Source: Kineosporiaceae bacterium SCSIO 59966
GTDB lineage: Bacteria; Actinomycetota; Actinomycetes; Actinomycetales; SCSIO-59966
Reading direction: 5' to 3'
Assembly (NCBI GenBank): GCA_020881835.1
Contig: CP052876.1
Span: 1,426,001 to 1,490,000 of the forward strand
DNA: 64,000 nucleotides
Shown here: piece by piece, positions 1 to 10,482 of the stretch
Numbering within the stretch: the stretch's first letter is position 1
How the letters are laid out: every line of letters begins with the position of its first letter
Notes under the pieces: model-generated
The model's input: only the letters and a program-made list of their open reading frames with translations
Databases searched by the model: none
Told to the model about the DNA's origin: nothing
Program-made: the position numbers and the translations under genes

Positions 1-1378
1 ACAGTGGGGGCTCGCCGAGCAGCACGTCCAGGAGCAGCCGCTCGTAGGCCTCCGGTGAGGACTCGGTGAACGAGTGCCCGTAGCCGAAGTCCATCGTCAC
101 GTCCCGGACCTCCATCGCCGTCCCGGGCACCTTGGAGCCGAACCGGATCGTCACCCCCTCGTCCGGCTGCACCCGGATGACCAGCGCGTTCTCCCCGAGC
201 TCCTCGGTGGCGGTGTGCTCGAACGGCAGGTGGGGGGCCCGCTTGAAGACCACAGCGATCTCCGTCACCCGGCGGCCGAGCCGCTTGCCGGTCCGCAGGT
301 AGAACGGCACCCCGGCCCAGCGCCGGGTGTCGACGGTGAGGGTCAGCGCGGCGTAGGTCTCGGTCCTCGACCCGTCCGGGACGCCGTCCTCCTCCAGGTA
401 CCCGCGGACCTGCTCACCGCCCTGCCAGCCGGCCGCGTAGCGGCCTCGGGCGGTGCCGCGGGACAGGTCCGGGGGCAGCCGGACGGCGGAGAGCACCTTC
501 TCCTTCTCCGCCCGCAGGTCCTGGGCGTCGAACGACACCGGCTCCTCCATCGCGGTGAGCGCCAGCAGCTGGAGCAGGTGGTTCTGGATGACGTCCCGGG
601 CTGCGCCGATGCCGTCGTAGTAGCCGGCCCGCCCGCCGATCCCGATGTCCTCCGCCATCGTGATCTGCACGTGGTCGACGTAGTGGGCGTTCCAGACCGG
701 CTCGAACAGCTGGTTGGCGAACCGCAGCGCCAGCAGGTTCTGCACCGTCTCCTTGCCGAGGTAGTGGTCGATTCGGAACACGGCGTCCGGCGGGAACACC
801 GACTCGACCACCTCGTTGAGCTCTCGGGCGCTGGCCAGGTCGTGACCGAAGGGCTTCTCCACCACGACCCGGCGCCACTGGCCCCGCACCGGTGTCGACA
901 GCCCGGACGCCGCGAGCCGGCGGGTGACCTCGGCGAAGTACCGGGGCGGCACGGAGAGGTAGAACGCGTGGTTGCCGCCGGTGCCGCGCTCGGCGTCCAG
1001 CTCGGCGACGGTGCGCGCCAGCCGTTCGTAGGACTCGTCGTCGTCCAGCTCGCCCGGCACGAACCGCAGGCCCTCGCAGAGCTGCTGCCAGACGCTCTCG
1101 GAGAACGGCGTCCGGGCGTTGTCCCGCACGGCGTCGTGGACCACCTCGGCGAAGTCCTGGTCCGCCCACTGCCGGCGGGCGAAGCCGACGAGGCCGAACC
1201 CGGGGGGCAGCAGGCCGCGGTTGGCGAGGTCGTAGACGGCAGGCAGCAGCTTCGAGCGGGCCAGGTCACCGGTGACGCCGAACAGGACCAGGCTCGACGG
1301 GCCGGCGATGCGGGGGAGCCGCTTGTCCCGGGGGTCGCGAAGCGGGTTGCGGCCCGGGGCGACCCGGGCCGGGCTCAC
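1..1378 (-). CDS. zwf: Glucose-6-phosphate 1-dehydrogenase, 3' end outside window
   Basis: Oxidises glucose-6-phosphate to 6-phosphogluconolactone with NADP+, the entry step of the oxidative pentose phosphate pathway, in the cytosol. The reading frame is open from a GTG at 1378 to the window edge (459 codons; the family is about 500 aa, so roughly the last 50 residues are missing). The N-terminal nucleotide-binding loop LVLFGVTGDLARSKLLP and the substrate-binding motif RIDHYLGKE are both readable. The start overlaps the stop of pgi as GTGA, so it is the last visible gene of a tkt-tal-pgi-zwf operon and probably translationally coupled. Confidence 0.95.
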   Translation of the reverse strand, partial: MSPARVAPGRNPLRDPRDKRLPRIAGPSSLVLFGVTGDLARSKLLPAVYDLANRGLLPPGFGLVGFARRQWADQDFAEVVHDAVRDNARTPFSESVWQQLCEGLRFVPGELDDDESYERLARTVAELDAERGTGGNHAFYLSVPPRYFAEVTRRLAASGLSTPVRGQWRRVVVEKPFGHDLASARELNEVVESVFPPDAVFRIDHYLGKETVQNLLALRFANQLFEPVWNAHYVDHVQITMAEDIGIGGRAGYYDGIGAARDVIQNHLLQLLALTAMEEPVSFDAQDLRAEKEKVLSAVRLPPDLSRGTARGRYAAGWQGGEQVRGYLEEDGVPDGSRTETYAALTLTVDTRRWAGVPFYLRTGKRLGRRVTEIAVVFKRAPHLPFEHTATEELGENALVIRVQPDEGVTIRFGSKVPGTAMEVRDVTMDFGYGHSFTESSPEAYERLLLDVLLGEPPL

Positions 1379-2994
1379 CCGCCGCCCAGCAGCGTCCGGA
1401 CCCGGTCGAGGGCCGCGGGGGTGGTGGCGTGCAGGCGCAGCACCGGGCGGCCGGCGGCGGCGAGCACGTCGGCGTCCCCGGCGGCCTGGGCGGCGATCAG
1501 CTCGCCGAAGGTGAACGGCAGCCCGGGGACGGGCAGGTCCTCCGGCACGCCGGAGGTGACCTGCAGGTAGCACCCGGTCGCCGGGCCGCCCTTGTGGTAC
1601 TGGCCCGTGGAGTGCAGGAACCGCGGCCCGTACCCGAACGTCACCGGCCGCCCGGTGCGGGCCGCCAGGGCGTCCCGGACGGCGTCCAGGCCGGTGCCGC
1701 CCTCGCGGTCCACGTACGCCATCACCGCCAGGTAGCCGCGCTCGGTGTCGAGCCGGGACAGCAGGGCGGCCAGCGCGCCGTCGAGGTCCTCCACCCCGTC
1801 GAGCAGGCCGCCGCTGCCGCGCACCTCGACACCGTCCTCGGTCAGCGCCGGCGGCGCCGGCGCGGGCCGGGAGTCGAGCAGGCCGCGGGCGGCCTGCTTG
1901 GCGGACTCGACGTCGGGCTGGTCGAACGGGTTGACCCCGAGCAGCCGGCCGGCCACCGCCGTGGCGTACTCCCACAGCAGCAGCTGCGCGCCCAGCGGGC
2001 CGCCGGTGCCGACGTGGGCGGGACCAGCGCCGGTACCGGCGAGGCCGCCGCCTCCGCCCGGCTCCAGGTGGACGACGAGCAGGTCGTCGGCCGGGTCGTC
2101 GAGCTCGGGCGCCCCGGGTCCGACGACGACCGGGAGCAGTCCGGTGCCCTGCTTGCCGGTGGACTCGGCGAGCAGCTGCTCGGCCCAGTCCCCGAAGCCG
2201 GGCAGGCCCGCCCCGGCGTCGACGAGCACCACCTTGTCGCGCAGCGGGTCGGTGCCGCCCAGGGCGGCCCCCAGGCGCAGCGCCGGGTTGTCCGGGGTGT
2301 CGGCGGACAGCAGCGGGTCCGCCGCGGCGGCCTCGTCGAGCAGGGCGGCCACGTCGGCCCCGGCCAGCCCGGCGGGCACCAGCCCGAACGCGGTCAGCGC
2401 GCTGTACCGGCCGCCGACGTCCGGGTCGGCGAGGAAGACGGCCCGGTAGCCGCCGTCCCGGGCGGTCTGCTCGAGCCGGGAGCCGGGGTCGGTGACGACG
2501 ACCAGCCGCCGGGCCGGGTCCACCCCGGCCTGGCGGAGCGCGGCCTCGGCGGCCCGGCGCTGGCTGTCGGTCTCCACGGTCGTCCCGGACTTGCTCGACA
2601 CGACGACGACGGTCGCCTCGGGGCGCTCCGCCAGAGCGCGACGGACCTGGTCCGGGTCGGTGGAGTCCAGGACGGTGAGCGGCACGCCGGCAGTCGCGGT
2701 GATGACCTCGGGGGCGAGGGACGAGCCGCCCATCCCGCACAGCACGACCCGGTCGACGCCCTCGGCGCGCAGCTCCTCGCGCAGCCGGGTGATCGGCTCG
2801 ACGAGCTCGCGCGACCGCTCGTGGGCGGCCACCCAGCCGAGCCGGACCGCTGCCTCCTGGCGCGCCCCAGGGCCCCACAGGTCGGGGTCCTGACGGCGGA
2901 CGCCGGAGGCCACGCCGTCCGCGACGAGGCGGGGGACGTGCCGGTCAGCGGCGTCCCGGGCCGGTCCGGCGACGGTGACGTGCAGGTCGGTCAC
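1375..2994 (-). CDS. pgi: Glucose-6-phosphate isomerase
   Basis: Interconverts glucose-6-phosphate and fructose-6-phosphate. The protein is 539 aa when started at the GTG at 2994, which overlaps the tal stop (GTGA); the open frame continues upstream inside tal, but those residues are not PGI-like. SIS-type sugar-phosphate motifs are visible: [15 protein letters not shown] about 80 residues in, and [15 protein letters not shown] conserved C-terminal block reads [18 protein letters not shown]. This is the actinobacterial/cyanobacterial PGI type that is often linked or fused to transaldolase, which fits the adjacent tal gene. Its own stop overlaps the zwf start. Confidence 0.93.
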   Translation of the reverse strand: MTDLHVTVAGPARDAADRHVPRLVADGVASGVRRQDPDLWGPGARQEAAVRLGWVAAHERSRELVEPITRLREELRAEGVDRVVLCGMGGSSLAPEVITATAGVPLTVLDSTDPDQVRRALAERPEATVVVVSSKSGTTVETDSQRRAAEAALRQAGVDPARRLVVVTDPGSRLEQTARDGGYRAVFLADPDVGGRYSALTAFGLVPAGLAGADVAALLDEAAAADPLLSADTPDNPALRLGAALGGTDPLRDKVVLVDAGAGLPGFGDWAEQLLAESTGKQGTGLLPVVVGPGAPELDDPADDLLVVHLEPGGGGGLAGTGAGPAHVGTGGPLGAQLLLWEYATAVAGRLLGVNPFDQPDVESAKQAARGLLDSRPAPAPPALTEDGVEVRGSGGLLDGVEDLDGALAALLSRLDTERGYLAVMAYVDREGGTGLDAVRDALAARTGRPVTFGYGPRFLHSTGQYHKGGPATGCYLQVTSGVPEDLPVPGLPFTFGELIAAQAAGDADVLAAAGRPVLRLHATTPAALDRVRTLLGGG

Positions 2995-4151
2995 GACCGC
3001 GCCCGCGGTGCGTCGTCCATCGCCGCGCGGGCCTTGTCCATCTCCGCACGGGCCTTGTCCATCTCCTCCCGAACAGTGGCCAGCAGCTCCTCCCACGACT
3101 TCTCGAACTTCTCGACGCCCTCGCGCTCGAGCTGGTCGGTGACGTCGGTGTAGGAGACCCCGAGCCGGGCGAGGGCGTCGAACACCCGGGCGGACTCCGT
3201 CTCGGTGCCGGTCACGGTGTCGCCGACGACCTCGCCGTGGTCCGCGACCGCCTCGAGGGTCTTCAGCGGCATCGTGTTGACGGTGCCCGGGGCGACGAGC
3301 TCGGTGACGTAGAGGGTGTCGGGGTAGGCCGGGTCCTTGACCCCGGTCGAGGCCCACAGCGGCCGCTGCGGGTGCGCGCCGTCCTCGGCCAGCACCTGCC
3401 AGCGCGGGGTGGAGAACACCTCCCGGTGGGCGTGGTAGGCGAGCCGGGCGTTGGCGAGTCCCGCGCGGCCGCGCAGCTCAGCGGCCTCGGGGACGGTCAT
3501 CGCGTCGAGCCGGCCGTCGACCTCGGAGTCCACCCGGCTGACGAAGAAGCTGGCGACCGAGTGGATGGTGGACAGGTCCCGCCCGGCCTCACGGGCCTGC
3601 TCGAGCCCGGTGAGGAAGGCCTGCATCACGGCGCGGTAGCGGTCCAGACTGAAGATCAGCGTGACGTTGACGCTGATCCCCTCGCTGAGTGCGGTCGTGA
3701 TCGCCGGAAGTCCCTCCACGGTGGCCGGGATCTTGATGAAGAGGTTCGGCCGGTCCACCGCCTTCCACAGGGTGCGTGCCGCCTCGACGGTGGCGTCGGT
3801 GTCCCGGGCCAGTCGCGGGTCCACCTCCAGGCTGACCCGGCCGTCGACACCGCCGGTGCGCTCGTGCACCGGCCGCAGCAGGTCGCACGCGTCCCGGACG
3901 TCGGTGGTGGTGATCTCGTGGACCACCTCCTCGACGCCCGCACCGCGGGCGACGAGCTCACGGACCTGGTCGCTGTACTGCTCGCCCTCGGCGAGCGCCG
4001 AGGCGAAGATCGTCGGGTTCGAGGTGACGCCGACGACGTGCCGCTCGTCGACGAGACGCTGCAGGTCGCCGCCGGCGATCAGCTCGCGGGACAGGTCGTC
4101 GAGCCAGACGGCGACGCCGGCCCGGCTCAGGTCGGCCAGTGCGGTGCTCAT
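2991..4151 (-). CDS. tal: Transaldolase
   Basis: Transfers a dihydroxyacetone unit between sugar phosphates in the non-oxidative pentose phosphate pathway. The protein is 386 aa from ATG 4151, preceded by GGAGG at a good distance. The N-terminal block [14 protein letters not shown] and VTSNPTIF are family signatures, and the Schiff-base lysine lies in NLFIKIPAT, followed by [15 protein letters not shown]. It lies 25 bp downstream of tkt and overlaps pgi by 4 bp (GTGA). An open frame extends upstream to 4541, but that part is an antisense-type low-complexity translation and is not used. Confidence 0.94.
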   Translation of the reverse strand: MSTALADLSRAGVAVWLDDLSRELIAGGDLQRLVDERHVVGVTSNPTIFASALAEGEQYSDQVRELVARGAGVEEVVHEITTTDVRDACDLLRPVHERTGGVDGRVSLEVDPRLARDTDATVEAARTLWKAVDRPNLFIKIPATVEGLPAITTALSEGISVNVTLIFSLDRYRAVMQAFLTGLEQAREAGRDLSTIHSVASFFVSRVDSEVDGRLDAMTVPEAAELRGRAGLANARLAYHAHREVFSTPRWQVLAEDGAHPQRPLWASTGVKDPAYPDTLYVTELVAPGTVNTMPLKTLEAVADHGEVVGDTVTGTETESARVFDALARLGVSYTDVTDQLEREGVEKFEKSWEELLATVREEMDKARAEMDKARAAMDDAPRARS

Positions 4152-4176
4152 GGGTGCTGCCTCCAGGTGGGGGTCT

Positions 4177-6390
4177 TCAGGGTCGGTCGGCGGCGCCGCC
4201 GTCCGCCGGGGCGGACGCCGTCCCGCCGGGGGAGTCCTCGCCGCGGGCGGCGGCGAGGGACTGCCGGGCCGCCTCGACCACGGCGTCCGCGGTGACGCCG
4301 AGCTCACGGAACAGGGTCTGGTAGTCGGCCGAGGCGCCGAAGTGCTCGACGGACACGCTGCGGCCCGCGTCACCGACGACGTCCCGCCAGCCCTGGGCCA
4401 CGGCTGCCTCGACCGAGACCCGGGCCCGCACGGCCGTCGGCAGCACGGACTCGCGGTACTCGCCGTCCTGCTCGGCGAACCACTCGCGGCAGGGCATCGA
4501 GACGACCCTGGTGGGCACCCCGTCGGCCTGCAGGCGGTCACGGGCCTGCAGCGCGAGCTGCACCTCCGACCCGGTGGCCACGACGATCACCTCGGGGGTG
4601 CCGCCGGTGGCCTCGGCCAGGACGTAGCCACCGCGGGCAGTGCCGTCGGCGGCGGCCAGCGTGTCACCCCGGGCGGGCCCGTCGCCGCGCTCGAACGTGG
4701 GGACGTTCTGGCGGGTCAGGCACAGCCCGGCGGGTCCGTCGGTGCGCTCGAGCACCGTGCGCCAGGCCCACACCGTCTCGTTCGCGTCGGCGGGCCGCAC
4801 CACGGCCAGGCCCGGGACGGCCCGCAGGGCGGCCAGGTGCTCGATCGGCTGGTGGGTGGGCCCGTCCTCCCCGAGACCGATCGAGTCGTGGGTCCACACG
4901 TAGATGGTCGGGATCTGCATGAGTGCCGCGAGCCGGACGGCGGGGCGCATGTAGTCGCTGAACACCAGGAAGGTGCCGCCGTAGGCACGCGTCCCGCCGT
5001 GCAGCGTGATGCCGTTGAGGATGGCACCCATCGCGTGCTCGCGGACGCCGAAGTGCAGGACCCGGCCGTACCGGTTGCCCGGGAACATCTGCGTCGCGTG
5101 CTCCTCCGGGACGAAGGACGGCTCACCCTCCATCGTCGTGTTGTTGCTGTCGGCGAGGTCGGCGGAGCCGCCCCACAGCTCCGGCAGCACCGGCGCCAGG
5201 GCGGACAGGACCGCGCCCGAGGCCTTGCGGGTGGCCATGTCCTTCCCCGCGGGGAACGTCGGCAGCGCATCGGTCCAGCCGGCCGGTAGCCTCCGCTCCC
5301 GCATCCGGTCGAGCAGGTCGGCGCGCTCGGGGTTGGCCGCCCGCCAGTCGGCGTACTGCTGGTCCCAGGCGTCCCGGGCGGCTCGGGCACGGTCGGCGAC
5401 CCGCCGGGTGTGGTCGAGGACCTCGTCCTCGACGACGAACGTGGCGTCCGGGTCGAAGCCCAGGATCTCCTTGACCGCCCGTACCTCCTCCTCGCCGAGG
5501 GCCGAGCCGTGCGCCTTGCCGGTGTCCTTGAGGTTCGGGGCCGGCCAGCCGATGACCGTGCGCAGCGAGATGATCGAGGGCCGGTCGGTCTCGGCGACCG
5601 CCGCCTGCAGGGCGGCGTGCAGCGCCTCGACGTCCTCGACGTACTCGTGGCCGGTCCGCCAGTCGACCCGCTGGGTGTGCCAGCCGTAGGCGGCGTACCG
5701 GGCCAGGACGTCCTCGGTGAAGGCAATGTCGGTGTCGTCCTCGATCGAGATCTCGTTGTCGTCGTAGAGGACGACGAGGTTGCCGAGCCGCTGGTGGCCG
5801 GCGAGCGAGGAGGCCTCGGCGGACACTCCCTCCTGCATGTCGCCGTCGGAGGCGATGACGAAGACCCGGTGGTCGAAGGGGCTCTGCCCGGGGGCGGCGT
5901 CCGGGTCGAGCAGCCCCCGCTCCCGGCGGGCCGCCATCGCCATGCCGACCGCCGAGGCCAGGCCCTGGCCCAGCGGACCGGTGGTGATCTCGACGCCGTC
6001 GGTGTGCTGGTACTCCGGGTGCCCCGGAGTCTTGGAGCCCCAGGTCCGCAGGGCGGCGATGTCCTCGACGGTGAGGCCGTAGCCGGACAGGAACAGCTGC
6101 AGGTAGAGAGTCAGGCTGGTGTGCCCCGCCGAGAGCACGAACCGGTCGCGCCCGAGCCAGTGGGGGTCAGCGGGGTCGTGGCGCATCACCCGCTGGAAGA
6201 GCAGGTAGGCGGCAGGCGCCAGACTCATCGCCGTCCCGGGATGGCCGTTGCCGGCCTTCTGGACGGCGTCCGCGGCCAGGACCCGGACGGTGTCGACCGC
6301 CCGGCGGTCCAGGTCCGTCCACTCCAGCGTGCTCGTTTCCAGCGCGCTCGCCTCCAGGTTGCCCGTTCCCGTGCTGCCGACTGCGCTCAC
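4177..6390 (-). CDS. tkt: Transketolase
   Basis: Thiamine-diphosphate enzyme moving two-carbon units between ketose and aldose phosphates. The protein is 737 aa from GTG 6390, with a GGAGA ribosome-binding sequence upstream. Visible motifs are [12 protein letters not shown] near the N-terminus, the ThDP-binding stretch starting [10 protein letters not shown], the pyrimidine-domain [17 protein letters not shown], and the histidine-containing [16 protein letters not shown]. It heads the tkt-tal-pgi-zwf operon, so oxidative and non-oxidative pentose phosphate enzymes are probably co-transcribed. It diverges from ctaB across about 150 bp. Confidence 0.95.
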   Translation of the reverse strand: MSAVGSTGTGNLEASALETSTLEWTDLDRRAVDTVRVLAADAVQKAGNGHPGTAMSLAPAAYLLFQRVMRHDPADPHWLGRDRFVLSAGHTSLTLYLQLFLSGYGLTVEDIAALRTWGSKTPGHPEYQHTDGVEITTGPLGQGLASAVGMAMAARRERGLLDPDAAPGQSPFDHRVFVIASDGDMQEGVSAEASSLAGHQRLGNLVVLYDDNEISIEDDTDIAFTEDVLARYAAYGWHTQRVDWRTGHEYVEDVEALHAALQAAVAETDRPSIISLRTVIGWPAPNLKDTGKAHGSALGEEEVRAVKEILGFDPDATFVVEDEVLDHTRRVADRARAARDAWDQQYADWRAANPERADLLDRMRERRLPAGWTDALPTFPAGKDMATRKASGAVLSALAPVLPELWGGSADLADSNNTTMEGEPSFVPEEHATQMFPGNRYGRVLHFGVREHAMGAILNGITLHGGTRAYGGTFLVFSDYMRPAVRLAALMQIPTIYVWTHDSIGLGEDGPTHQPIEHLAALRAVPGLAVVRPADANETVWAWRTVLERTDGPAGLCLTRQNVPTFERGDGPARGDTLAAADGTARGGYVLAEATGGTPEVIVVATGSEVQLALQARDRLQADGVPTRVVSMPCREWFAEQDGEYRESVLPTAVRARVSVEAAVAQGWRDVVGDAGRSVSVEHFGASADYQTLFRELGVTADAVVEAARQSLAAARGEDSPGGTASAPADGGAADRP

Positions 6391-6538
6391 CAGACCCCAT
6401 CTCCGGCCGCGGCACCGGTGCCCTGCACGGCCTTCGTCTGCGTCATCACCGGTCCGTTCGAGCCTACCGATGCGTGCCGGTCGCGCGACCCGACGCCGCC
6501 GCGGTGGCCGCTGGGGGCGGGCGTAGACTCCTGCTCTC
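6391..6538. promoter_or_regulatory. Divergent promoter region tkt / ctaB
   Basis: This 148-bp gap separates the starts of tkt (minus) and ctaB (plus) and must hold both promoters. I see no clear inverted repeat or consensus hexamers. The assignment rests on gene orientation only. Confidence 0.4.
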
Positions 6539-7531
6539 GTGCACCTGCGACCCGAGGGACTGATCAACGTCGTGACCGCCGACCCGGCCGCCGGCCCTCA
6601 GGCGCCGCGGCGCCGCGCGGCAGGCACCGGGCGATTCAGCTCCAGAGAGCGAGTCCTGGGGTTCGTCGGTCTGCTCAAGCCGCGGATCATCGAGCTGCTG
6701 CTCGTGACGACGGTGCCGACGATGATCCTGGCCGCCGGCGGGTTCCCGTCCGTCGGGCTCGTGCTCGCCACCCTGGTCGGCGGCACGCTCGCCGCGGGCG
6801 GCGCGCACACCCTGAACTCCTACCTCGACCGGGACATCGACCGGCTCATGCACCGGACCAGCTCCCGCCCGCTGGTCACCGGCGTCGTGCGGCCGCGGGA
6901 GGCGCTGTGGTTCGGTGTCGGCCTGTCGGTCGTGTCGGTGCTGTGGTTCGCGGTGCTCGTCAACACCTTTGCCGCCCTGCTCACCGCGGCTGCCGTGCTG
7001 CTCTACGTCGTCTTCTACACGATCGGGCTCAAGCGGCGGACCCGGCAGAACATCGTCTGGGGCGGGGCCGCAGGGGCGATGCCCGTGCTCATCGGGTGGG
7101 CCGCGGTGACCGAGAGCCTGACCTGGGCGCCGTGGCTGCTGTTCCTCGTCATCTTCCTGTGGACGCCGCCGCACTACTGGCCGCTGTCGATGAAGTACCG
7201 GCGGGACTACGAGGCCGCGGGCGTGCCGATGCTCGGGGCGGTCGAGGAGCCCACCGTCGTGGCGCGCCAGGTGGTCCGCTACAGCTGGGCGATGGTCGCC
7301 GTGACCCTGCTGCTGGTGCCGCTGGGCCCGACCGGCGCGGTGTACGCCGTGGCCGCCGTCGTCCTCGGTGCGTGGTTCCTGGTCGAGGCCTACGCCCTGC
7401 AGGCGCGGGCGCGCCGCGCCGAGCGGGCCGACGAGGTCCGCGCGATGCGGCTGTTCCACGCGTCGATCACGTACTTGACGCTTCTGTTCGTCGCGATCGC
7501 GGTGGATCCGTTCGTGCCGTCCCCCTGGTGA
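6539..7531 (+). CDS. ctaB: Protoheme IX farnesyltransferase (heme O synthase)
   Basis: Adds a farnesyl group to heme b to make heme O, the first step to heme A of aa3-type cytochrome oxidases; integral membrane UbiA-family enzyme. It is 330 aa if started at GTG 6539; GTG 6572, with GAGGGA 12 nt upstream, is an equally plausible start and would remove 11 residues. The first Asp-rich prenyl-diphosphate motif is [15 protein letters not shown], and a conserved loop reads [13 protein letters not shown]. Multiple hydrophobic helices span the length. Its 3' end overlaps the convergent ctaA by 65 bp. Confidence 0.94.
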   Translation: MHLRPEGLINVVTADPAAGPQAPRRRAAGTGRFSSRERVLGFVGLLKPRIIELLLVTTVPTMILAAGGFPSVGLVLATLVGGTLAAGGAHTLNSYLDRDIDRLMHRTSSRPLVTGVVRPREALWFGVGLSVVSVLWFAVLVNTFAALLTAAAVLLYVVFYTIGLKRRTRQNIVWGGAAGAMPVLIGWAAVTESLTWAPWLLFLVIFLWTPPHYWPLSMKYRRDYEAAGVPMLGAVEEPTVVARQVVRYSWAMVAVTLLLVPLGPTGAVYAVAAVVLGAWFLVEAYALQARARRAERADEVRAMRLFHASITYLTLLFVAIAVDPFVPSPW

Positions 7532-8417
7532 GCCCCGGGTCCGTCTCGGGCCGCGGGGTCCGCTCCCGCAGTGCGGCCAGCAGCGCGGTGAGGGTGACGA
7601 CGAGCAGGACGGCGCCGAGCATGTGCAGGGCGACCAGCACCTCCGGCAGCCCGGTGGCGTACTGCACGTAGCCGACGAGTGCCTGCGCGAGCGTGACCAG
7701 GAGCACCCAGCGGGCGCGCTCTCGCACCCGTTGAGGCGCCCCGGTCGCGCTCAGCGCGACGAGTAGGCCGACGAGCAGGCCGACGAACAGCAGGACGAGG
7801 TCGGCGTGCACCCAGCTCACCGTGCGCGGGTCGAGGTCGAAGCGCGCCGGCGCCTCGGCGTCCCCGGAGTGCGGCCCGCTGCCGGTGACGACCGTGCCCA
7901 CGACCAGGACGGCGGCGCCGACCGCCGCGAGCAGCATGGCGAGCCGGTGGACGACCGGTGCCACGACGAGCCGGGCGGGGCCGTCGGGGGAGTGCACCCG
8001 GACGTAGAGCCAGACCGACAGCGCGACGATGACCATGGACACCAGGAAGTGCGCCGCCACGGTCACCGGGTGCAGCGAGGTCAGCACGGTGACACCGCCG
8101 AGGACCGCCTGGGCGACGACCCCGAGCAACGGGGCTGCGGCCAGGGGACGCAGGTGCCGGCGGCCGGTCCGCCAGACGAGGACGAGCGCGGCCAGTGCGG
8201 TGAGACCGACGACGAAGGTCAGCAGCCGGTTGCCGAACTCGATGTAGGGGTGCCAGCCGTCCGCCTGCTCGACCACCGGGGTGTAGCTGCCCGGGACGCA
8301 CTGCGGCCAGGTCGGGCAGCCCAGCCCGGAGCCGGTGAGCCGGACGAGCCCGCCGGTCACGACGATGCCGGACTGGGCGACGACGTTCGCGCCGAGCACG
8401 AACTGGGAGAGCTTCAC
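7467..8417 (-). CDS. ctaA: Heme A synthase
   Basis: Converts heme O to heme A in the membrane. The protein is 316 aa with eight predicted hydrophobic helices. The N-terminal extracytoplasmic loop [15 protein letters not shown] carries the cysteine pair typical of Bacillus/actinobacterial CtaA, and helix-embedded histidines are present (for example VAAHFLVSM and LHMLGAVLL). It is convergent with and overlaps ctaB. In the uninterrupted chromosome the next gene upstream would be the membrane protein whose 3' end survives at 8541-8604. Confidence 0.93.
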   Translation of the reverse strand: MKLSQFVLGANVVAQSGIVVTGGLVRLTGSGLGCPTWPQCVPGSYTPVVEQADGWHPYIEFGNRLLTFVVGLTALAALVLVWRTGRRHLRPLAAAPLLGVVAQAVLGGVTVLTSLHPVTVAAHFLVSMVIVALSVWLYVRVHSPDGPARLVVAPVVHRLAMLLAAVGAAVLVVGTVVTGSGPHSGDAEAPARFDLDPRTVSWVHADLVLLFVGLLVGLLVALSATGAPQRVRERARWVLLVTLAQALVGYVQYATGLPEVLVALHMLGAVLLVVTLTALLAALRERTPRPETDPGLTRGTARTDPPRSRRTEASST

Positions 8418-8540
8418 CGGACCAGGGTGCCCTACGTGCCCAGTGAGCCCCGCAGCAGGCTGTTCCCGGAGTGGGCGGGATCGCCGTCCAGCGGCTCGAC
8501 GGTCTGCTCGTGGGCCAGGGCGCCTGCCAGACCAGACTGT

Positions 8541-8604
8541 CTAGAGCCGGCCCAGGCGACGGCGCAGGCTGAAGATGAGCAGGCCTGCGATCAGCAGTGT
8601 CAGA
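8541..8604 (-). pseudogene. 3' remnant of the permease gene split by the composite element
   Basis: Read on the minus strand, this stretch encodes LTLLIAGLLIFSLRRRLGRL followed by TAG at 8541-8543. That is the end of a hydrophobic helix plus a basic tail, a typical membrane-protein C-terminus. It has no start of its own. Joining it to the gene at 57132-58578 through the shared 5 bp TCAGA/TCTGA gives one continuous frame (...GLLVL-T-LLIAGLL...) of 501 aa. So this is the displaced end of that gene, about 48.5 kb away from its body. The 8418-8540 gap between ctaA and this remnant shows nothing recognisable. Confidence 0.88.
8600..8604. repeat. Left target-site duplication TCAGA
   Basis: TCAGA lies directly outside the CCCTGAT terminus of IS copy 1. 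The identical 5-mer lies directly outside the far end of IS copy 2 (57132-57136). Removing one copy together with everything between restores an open reading frame, which is what a transposition target duplication predicts. Confidence 0.85.
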
Positions 8605-10321
8605 CCCTGATTTTTCAGCCGGGTTCGCCCTGCCCGGTTTGTCTTGATCGGATTCGACGATTCCGGGCCCGTTGGGGTCAGCGGTTGAGGCGTCGGCTCG
8701 GTCGCTGACTCCGTTGGGTTGCTGTCTGCTGCTGATGAGGGCGTCCGGGGGTGATCAGGGCGCGTGTCATCGCATTGGGTGCTCGGTGATCTTGTGGTTC
8801 GGTGGTGGTCAGCCGAAGGCGGGCAGGGCCCGTATCCGTTTGAGCGCGTCGGTGAACGCTTCGACGTGGGGGTAGGCGGCGGCGAACCGCAGGTGCAGGC
8901 GCCGCCCGGAGCGCACGAGGCGGGCGGCGACGTTCAGGAACGCCAGCCGCAGTCGTTTGCCGCGGGCGCGGCGGTACGCCCGGGGCAGGGCCAAGGTCCG
9001 CAGCCACAGGGCGACGTTGTGGGCCAGCGCGGCGGCCTGCCAGTACAGCCAGTTCCCGAAGAACGACTGGACGGGTGCGTGGATCATCCCGAAGTCGTTC
9101 TTGAGCGCCCGGATGGTGTCCTCGGGGATCCCGCCGCGCAGCCGGTGGTGGGCCTCCACCTCGGCTGCGGTCATCCGCTCGCCCGGCACGTTGGTGATGA
9201 TGGCGTGCAGCCGCCAGCCGTCCAGGTCGTCGATCGCCAGCTGCTCGCCGTCGGCCTTGGGTTGGCGGCGCACGATCAACCGCACGGTGCGCCCGAGCAA
9301 CGTCGTGCTGGTCTCGGCGACCTGGCTGCCCTTGCCGGTCTCGTTGCCGAGTGCCGGCGCCCAGACCGTGGCGTCGTCGCTGGCCAGCGCGTGCACCGCG
9401 GCGGCGACGTTCGGGTAGTCGCGGGCGGTGACCGAGTAGTCCGCGTCGTGGCGTTCGGCGGCCGCGATCACCTGGTCCTGGTAGCCGGCGGAGTCCACCC
9501 GGATCCACAGTCGATAGGAGCCCCGGCAGCCCGTTGGGATGGCGCCGACGCACTCGTCGATGAAGCTGCCCATCGCGCGGCCGTCGTTGGCGGCGCCGCC
9601 GCGGGCCCGCAGCGCCAGCACGTCCCCGGTCTCCCCGCACACCCCGACGCGGGGACAGCGCCGTCTGCCCGGTCCGGGAGAACGCGCTGCCTTCCTTGCC
9701 CGGCCCGTAGACCGCCACCCTCGTGGCGTCCGGGTCGATCGTCAGCCGGTTCCCGTCGGGGGCGGCGCCGCAGGCCCACGCCCGGCGCAGCATCGCCCGG
9801 TTGACCGCCGCGGCCTTGACGACCCGGCCCAGGTCCGCCCCGGCCAGGAACCGCCACGAGGTGGCGACGCTCGGCAGCGCGTTCGCGCCGCGCAGCGCGG
9901 CGGTCGCGGGGTCGGCCAGCAGGTACCGGTCGGACAGGAAGTCCCCGCCGGCCAGCAGCATCTCCACCAGCGCCCGGTAACATTCACCCCCGGTGTAGCC
10001 GCCGGGGCCGATCGGGCGCAGCTCGCGCCGGTCGGCCTCGGCCACGAGATTCAGCCGGTCCAGCACCGGACCCCACAACGCCACCCCCGCCACCGGCGTC
10101 AGATCCGCCTCCGAGGCGCTCACCACGGGCACCGGCACCGGCCGCGCCGGACGCGCCAGCACGACATCCTCGACCTCGAACAACAGCCCGGTATCGTTCA
10201 CCTCGAAGGTGCCCTTCCTGCTCGGTGATCGCGGCTTCGACAACCACGATCTTCCCTTGCAGCAAGGGCACTTTCGCGTCACGACACGGGCGTCAAGTCA
10301 TCGCCGGCTGCAAAATCAGGG
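8605..10321 (-). mobile_element. IS1380-family insertion sequence, copy 1 (defective)
   Basis: Length is 1717 bp. Terminal inverted repeats are CCCTGATTTTTCAGCCGG on the left and CCCTGATTTTGCAGCCGG at the right end (17 of 18 match). The sequence matches copy 2 throughout the stretches compared, except for a 2-bp deletion near 9648 that breaks the transposase. About 200 bp of non-coding IS sequence lies between the left end and the transposase stop. The left flank is TCAGA but the right (inner) flank is TCTGA, so this copy has no direct target duplication of its own. Confidence 0.9.
8809..10201 (-). pseudogene. Frameshifted IS1380-family transposase (copy 1)
   Basis: Translation from the minus strand is the same as the intact copy at 55617-57011 up to the stretch SRTGQTALSP, then shifts frame. 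Copy 2 reads CGACCAGCGGGG where copy 1 reads CGACGCGGGG, a loss of CA near 9648. The C-terminal 277 codons (8809-9642) remain open in the original frame but lack the first catalytic aspartate region. A functional enzyme would require programmed frameshifting, for which no slippery sequence is evident. Copy 2 could act on these ends in trans. Confidence 0.9.
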
Positions 10322-10352
10322 TCTGATTCCGCCTTCCGTCGCGTCGAGCCAC

Positions 10353-10369
10353 TACTATCGGCACTCGTC
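10353..10369 (+). promoter_or_regulatory. TACTA-N7-TAGTA-like site upstream of multicopper oxidase
   Basis: Sequence TACTATCGGCACTCGTC. The first half-site matches the island motif exactly; the second matches TAGTA at 3 of 5 positions. It lies 32 bp inside the cargo, 114 bp before the oxidase start. It is one of seven related sites proposed as BlaI-family operators; TACTAT could equally be a -10 hexamer. Confidence 0.45.
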
Positions 10370-10386
10370 GGTCCGGTGCGCGCCGC

Positions 10387-10405
10387 CTTCACGGAACCTT
10401 GACGG
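10387..10405 (+). promoter_or_regulatory. CTTCANNNAACCTT box upstream of multicopper oxidase
   Basis: Sequence CTTCACGGAACCTTGACGG. Two half-sites (TTCACGG and TTGACGG) are spaced 11 bp, the period expected for tandem binding of an OmpR-family response regulator. TTGACG may also serve as a -35 hexamer. The box is 78 bp upstream of the oxidase start; four similar boxes occur elsewhere in the cargo. Confidence 0.5.
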
Positions 10406-10482
10406 AAGAGTACGAGGATCTTCGTAGGCGTCGCCCACGATCGGTCGGCAAGCCGTCGTCGTCGCACCTCGGGAGTTTTGTC

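Noticed and set aside
74-1570. Long plus-strand open frame opposite zwf
   Set aside because: Its translation is low-complexity Arg/Gly/Pro/Val-rich and it lies antisense to the clearly recognisable zwf; typical of very GC-rich DNA.
8957-9418. Plus-strand ORF of 153 codons inside the IS, identical in both copies
   Set aside because: Identical because the IS copies are identical; it is antisense to the transposase and resembles no protein.
10209-10427. Short plus-strand ORF bridging the IS copy 1 end and cargo
   Set aside because: No ribosome-binding site, crosses the IS terminus, and differs in copy 2 after the IS end.
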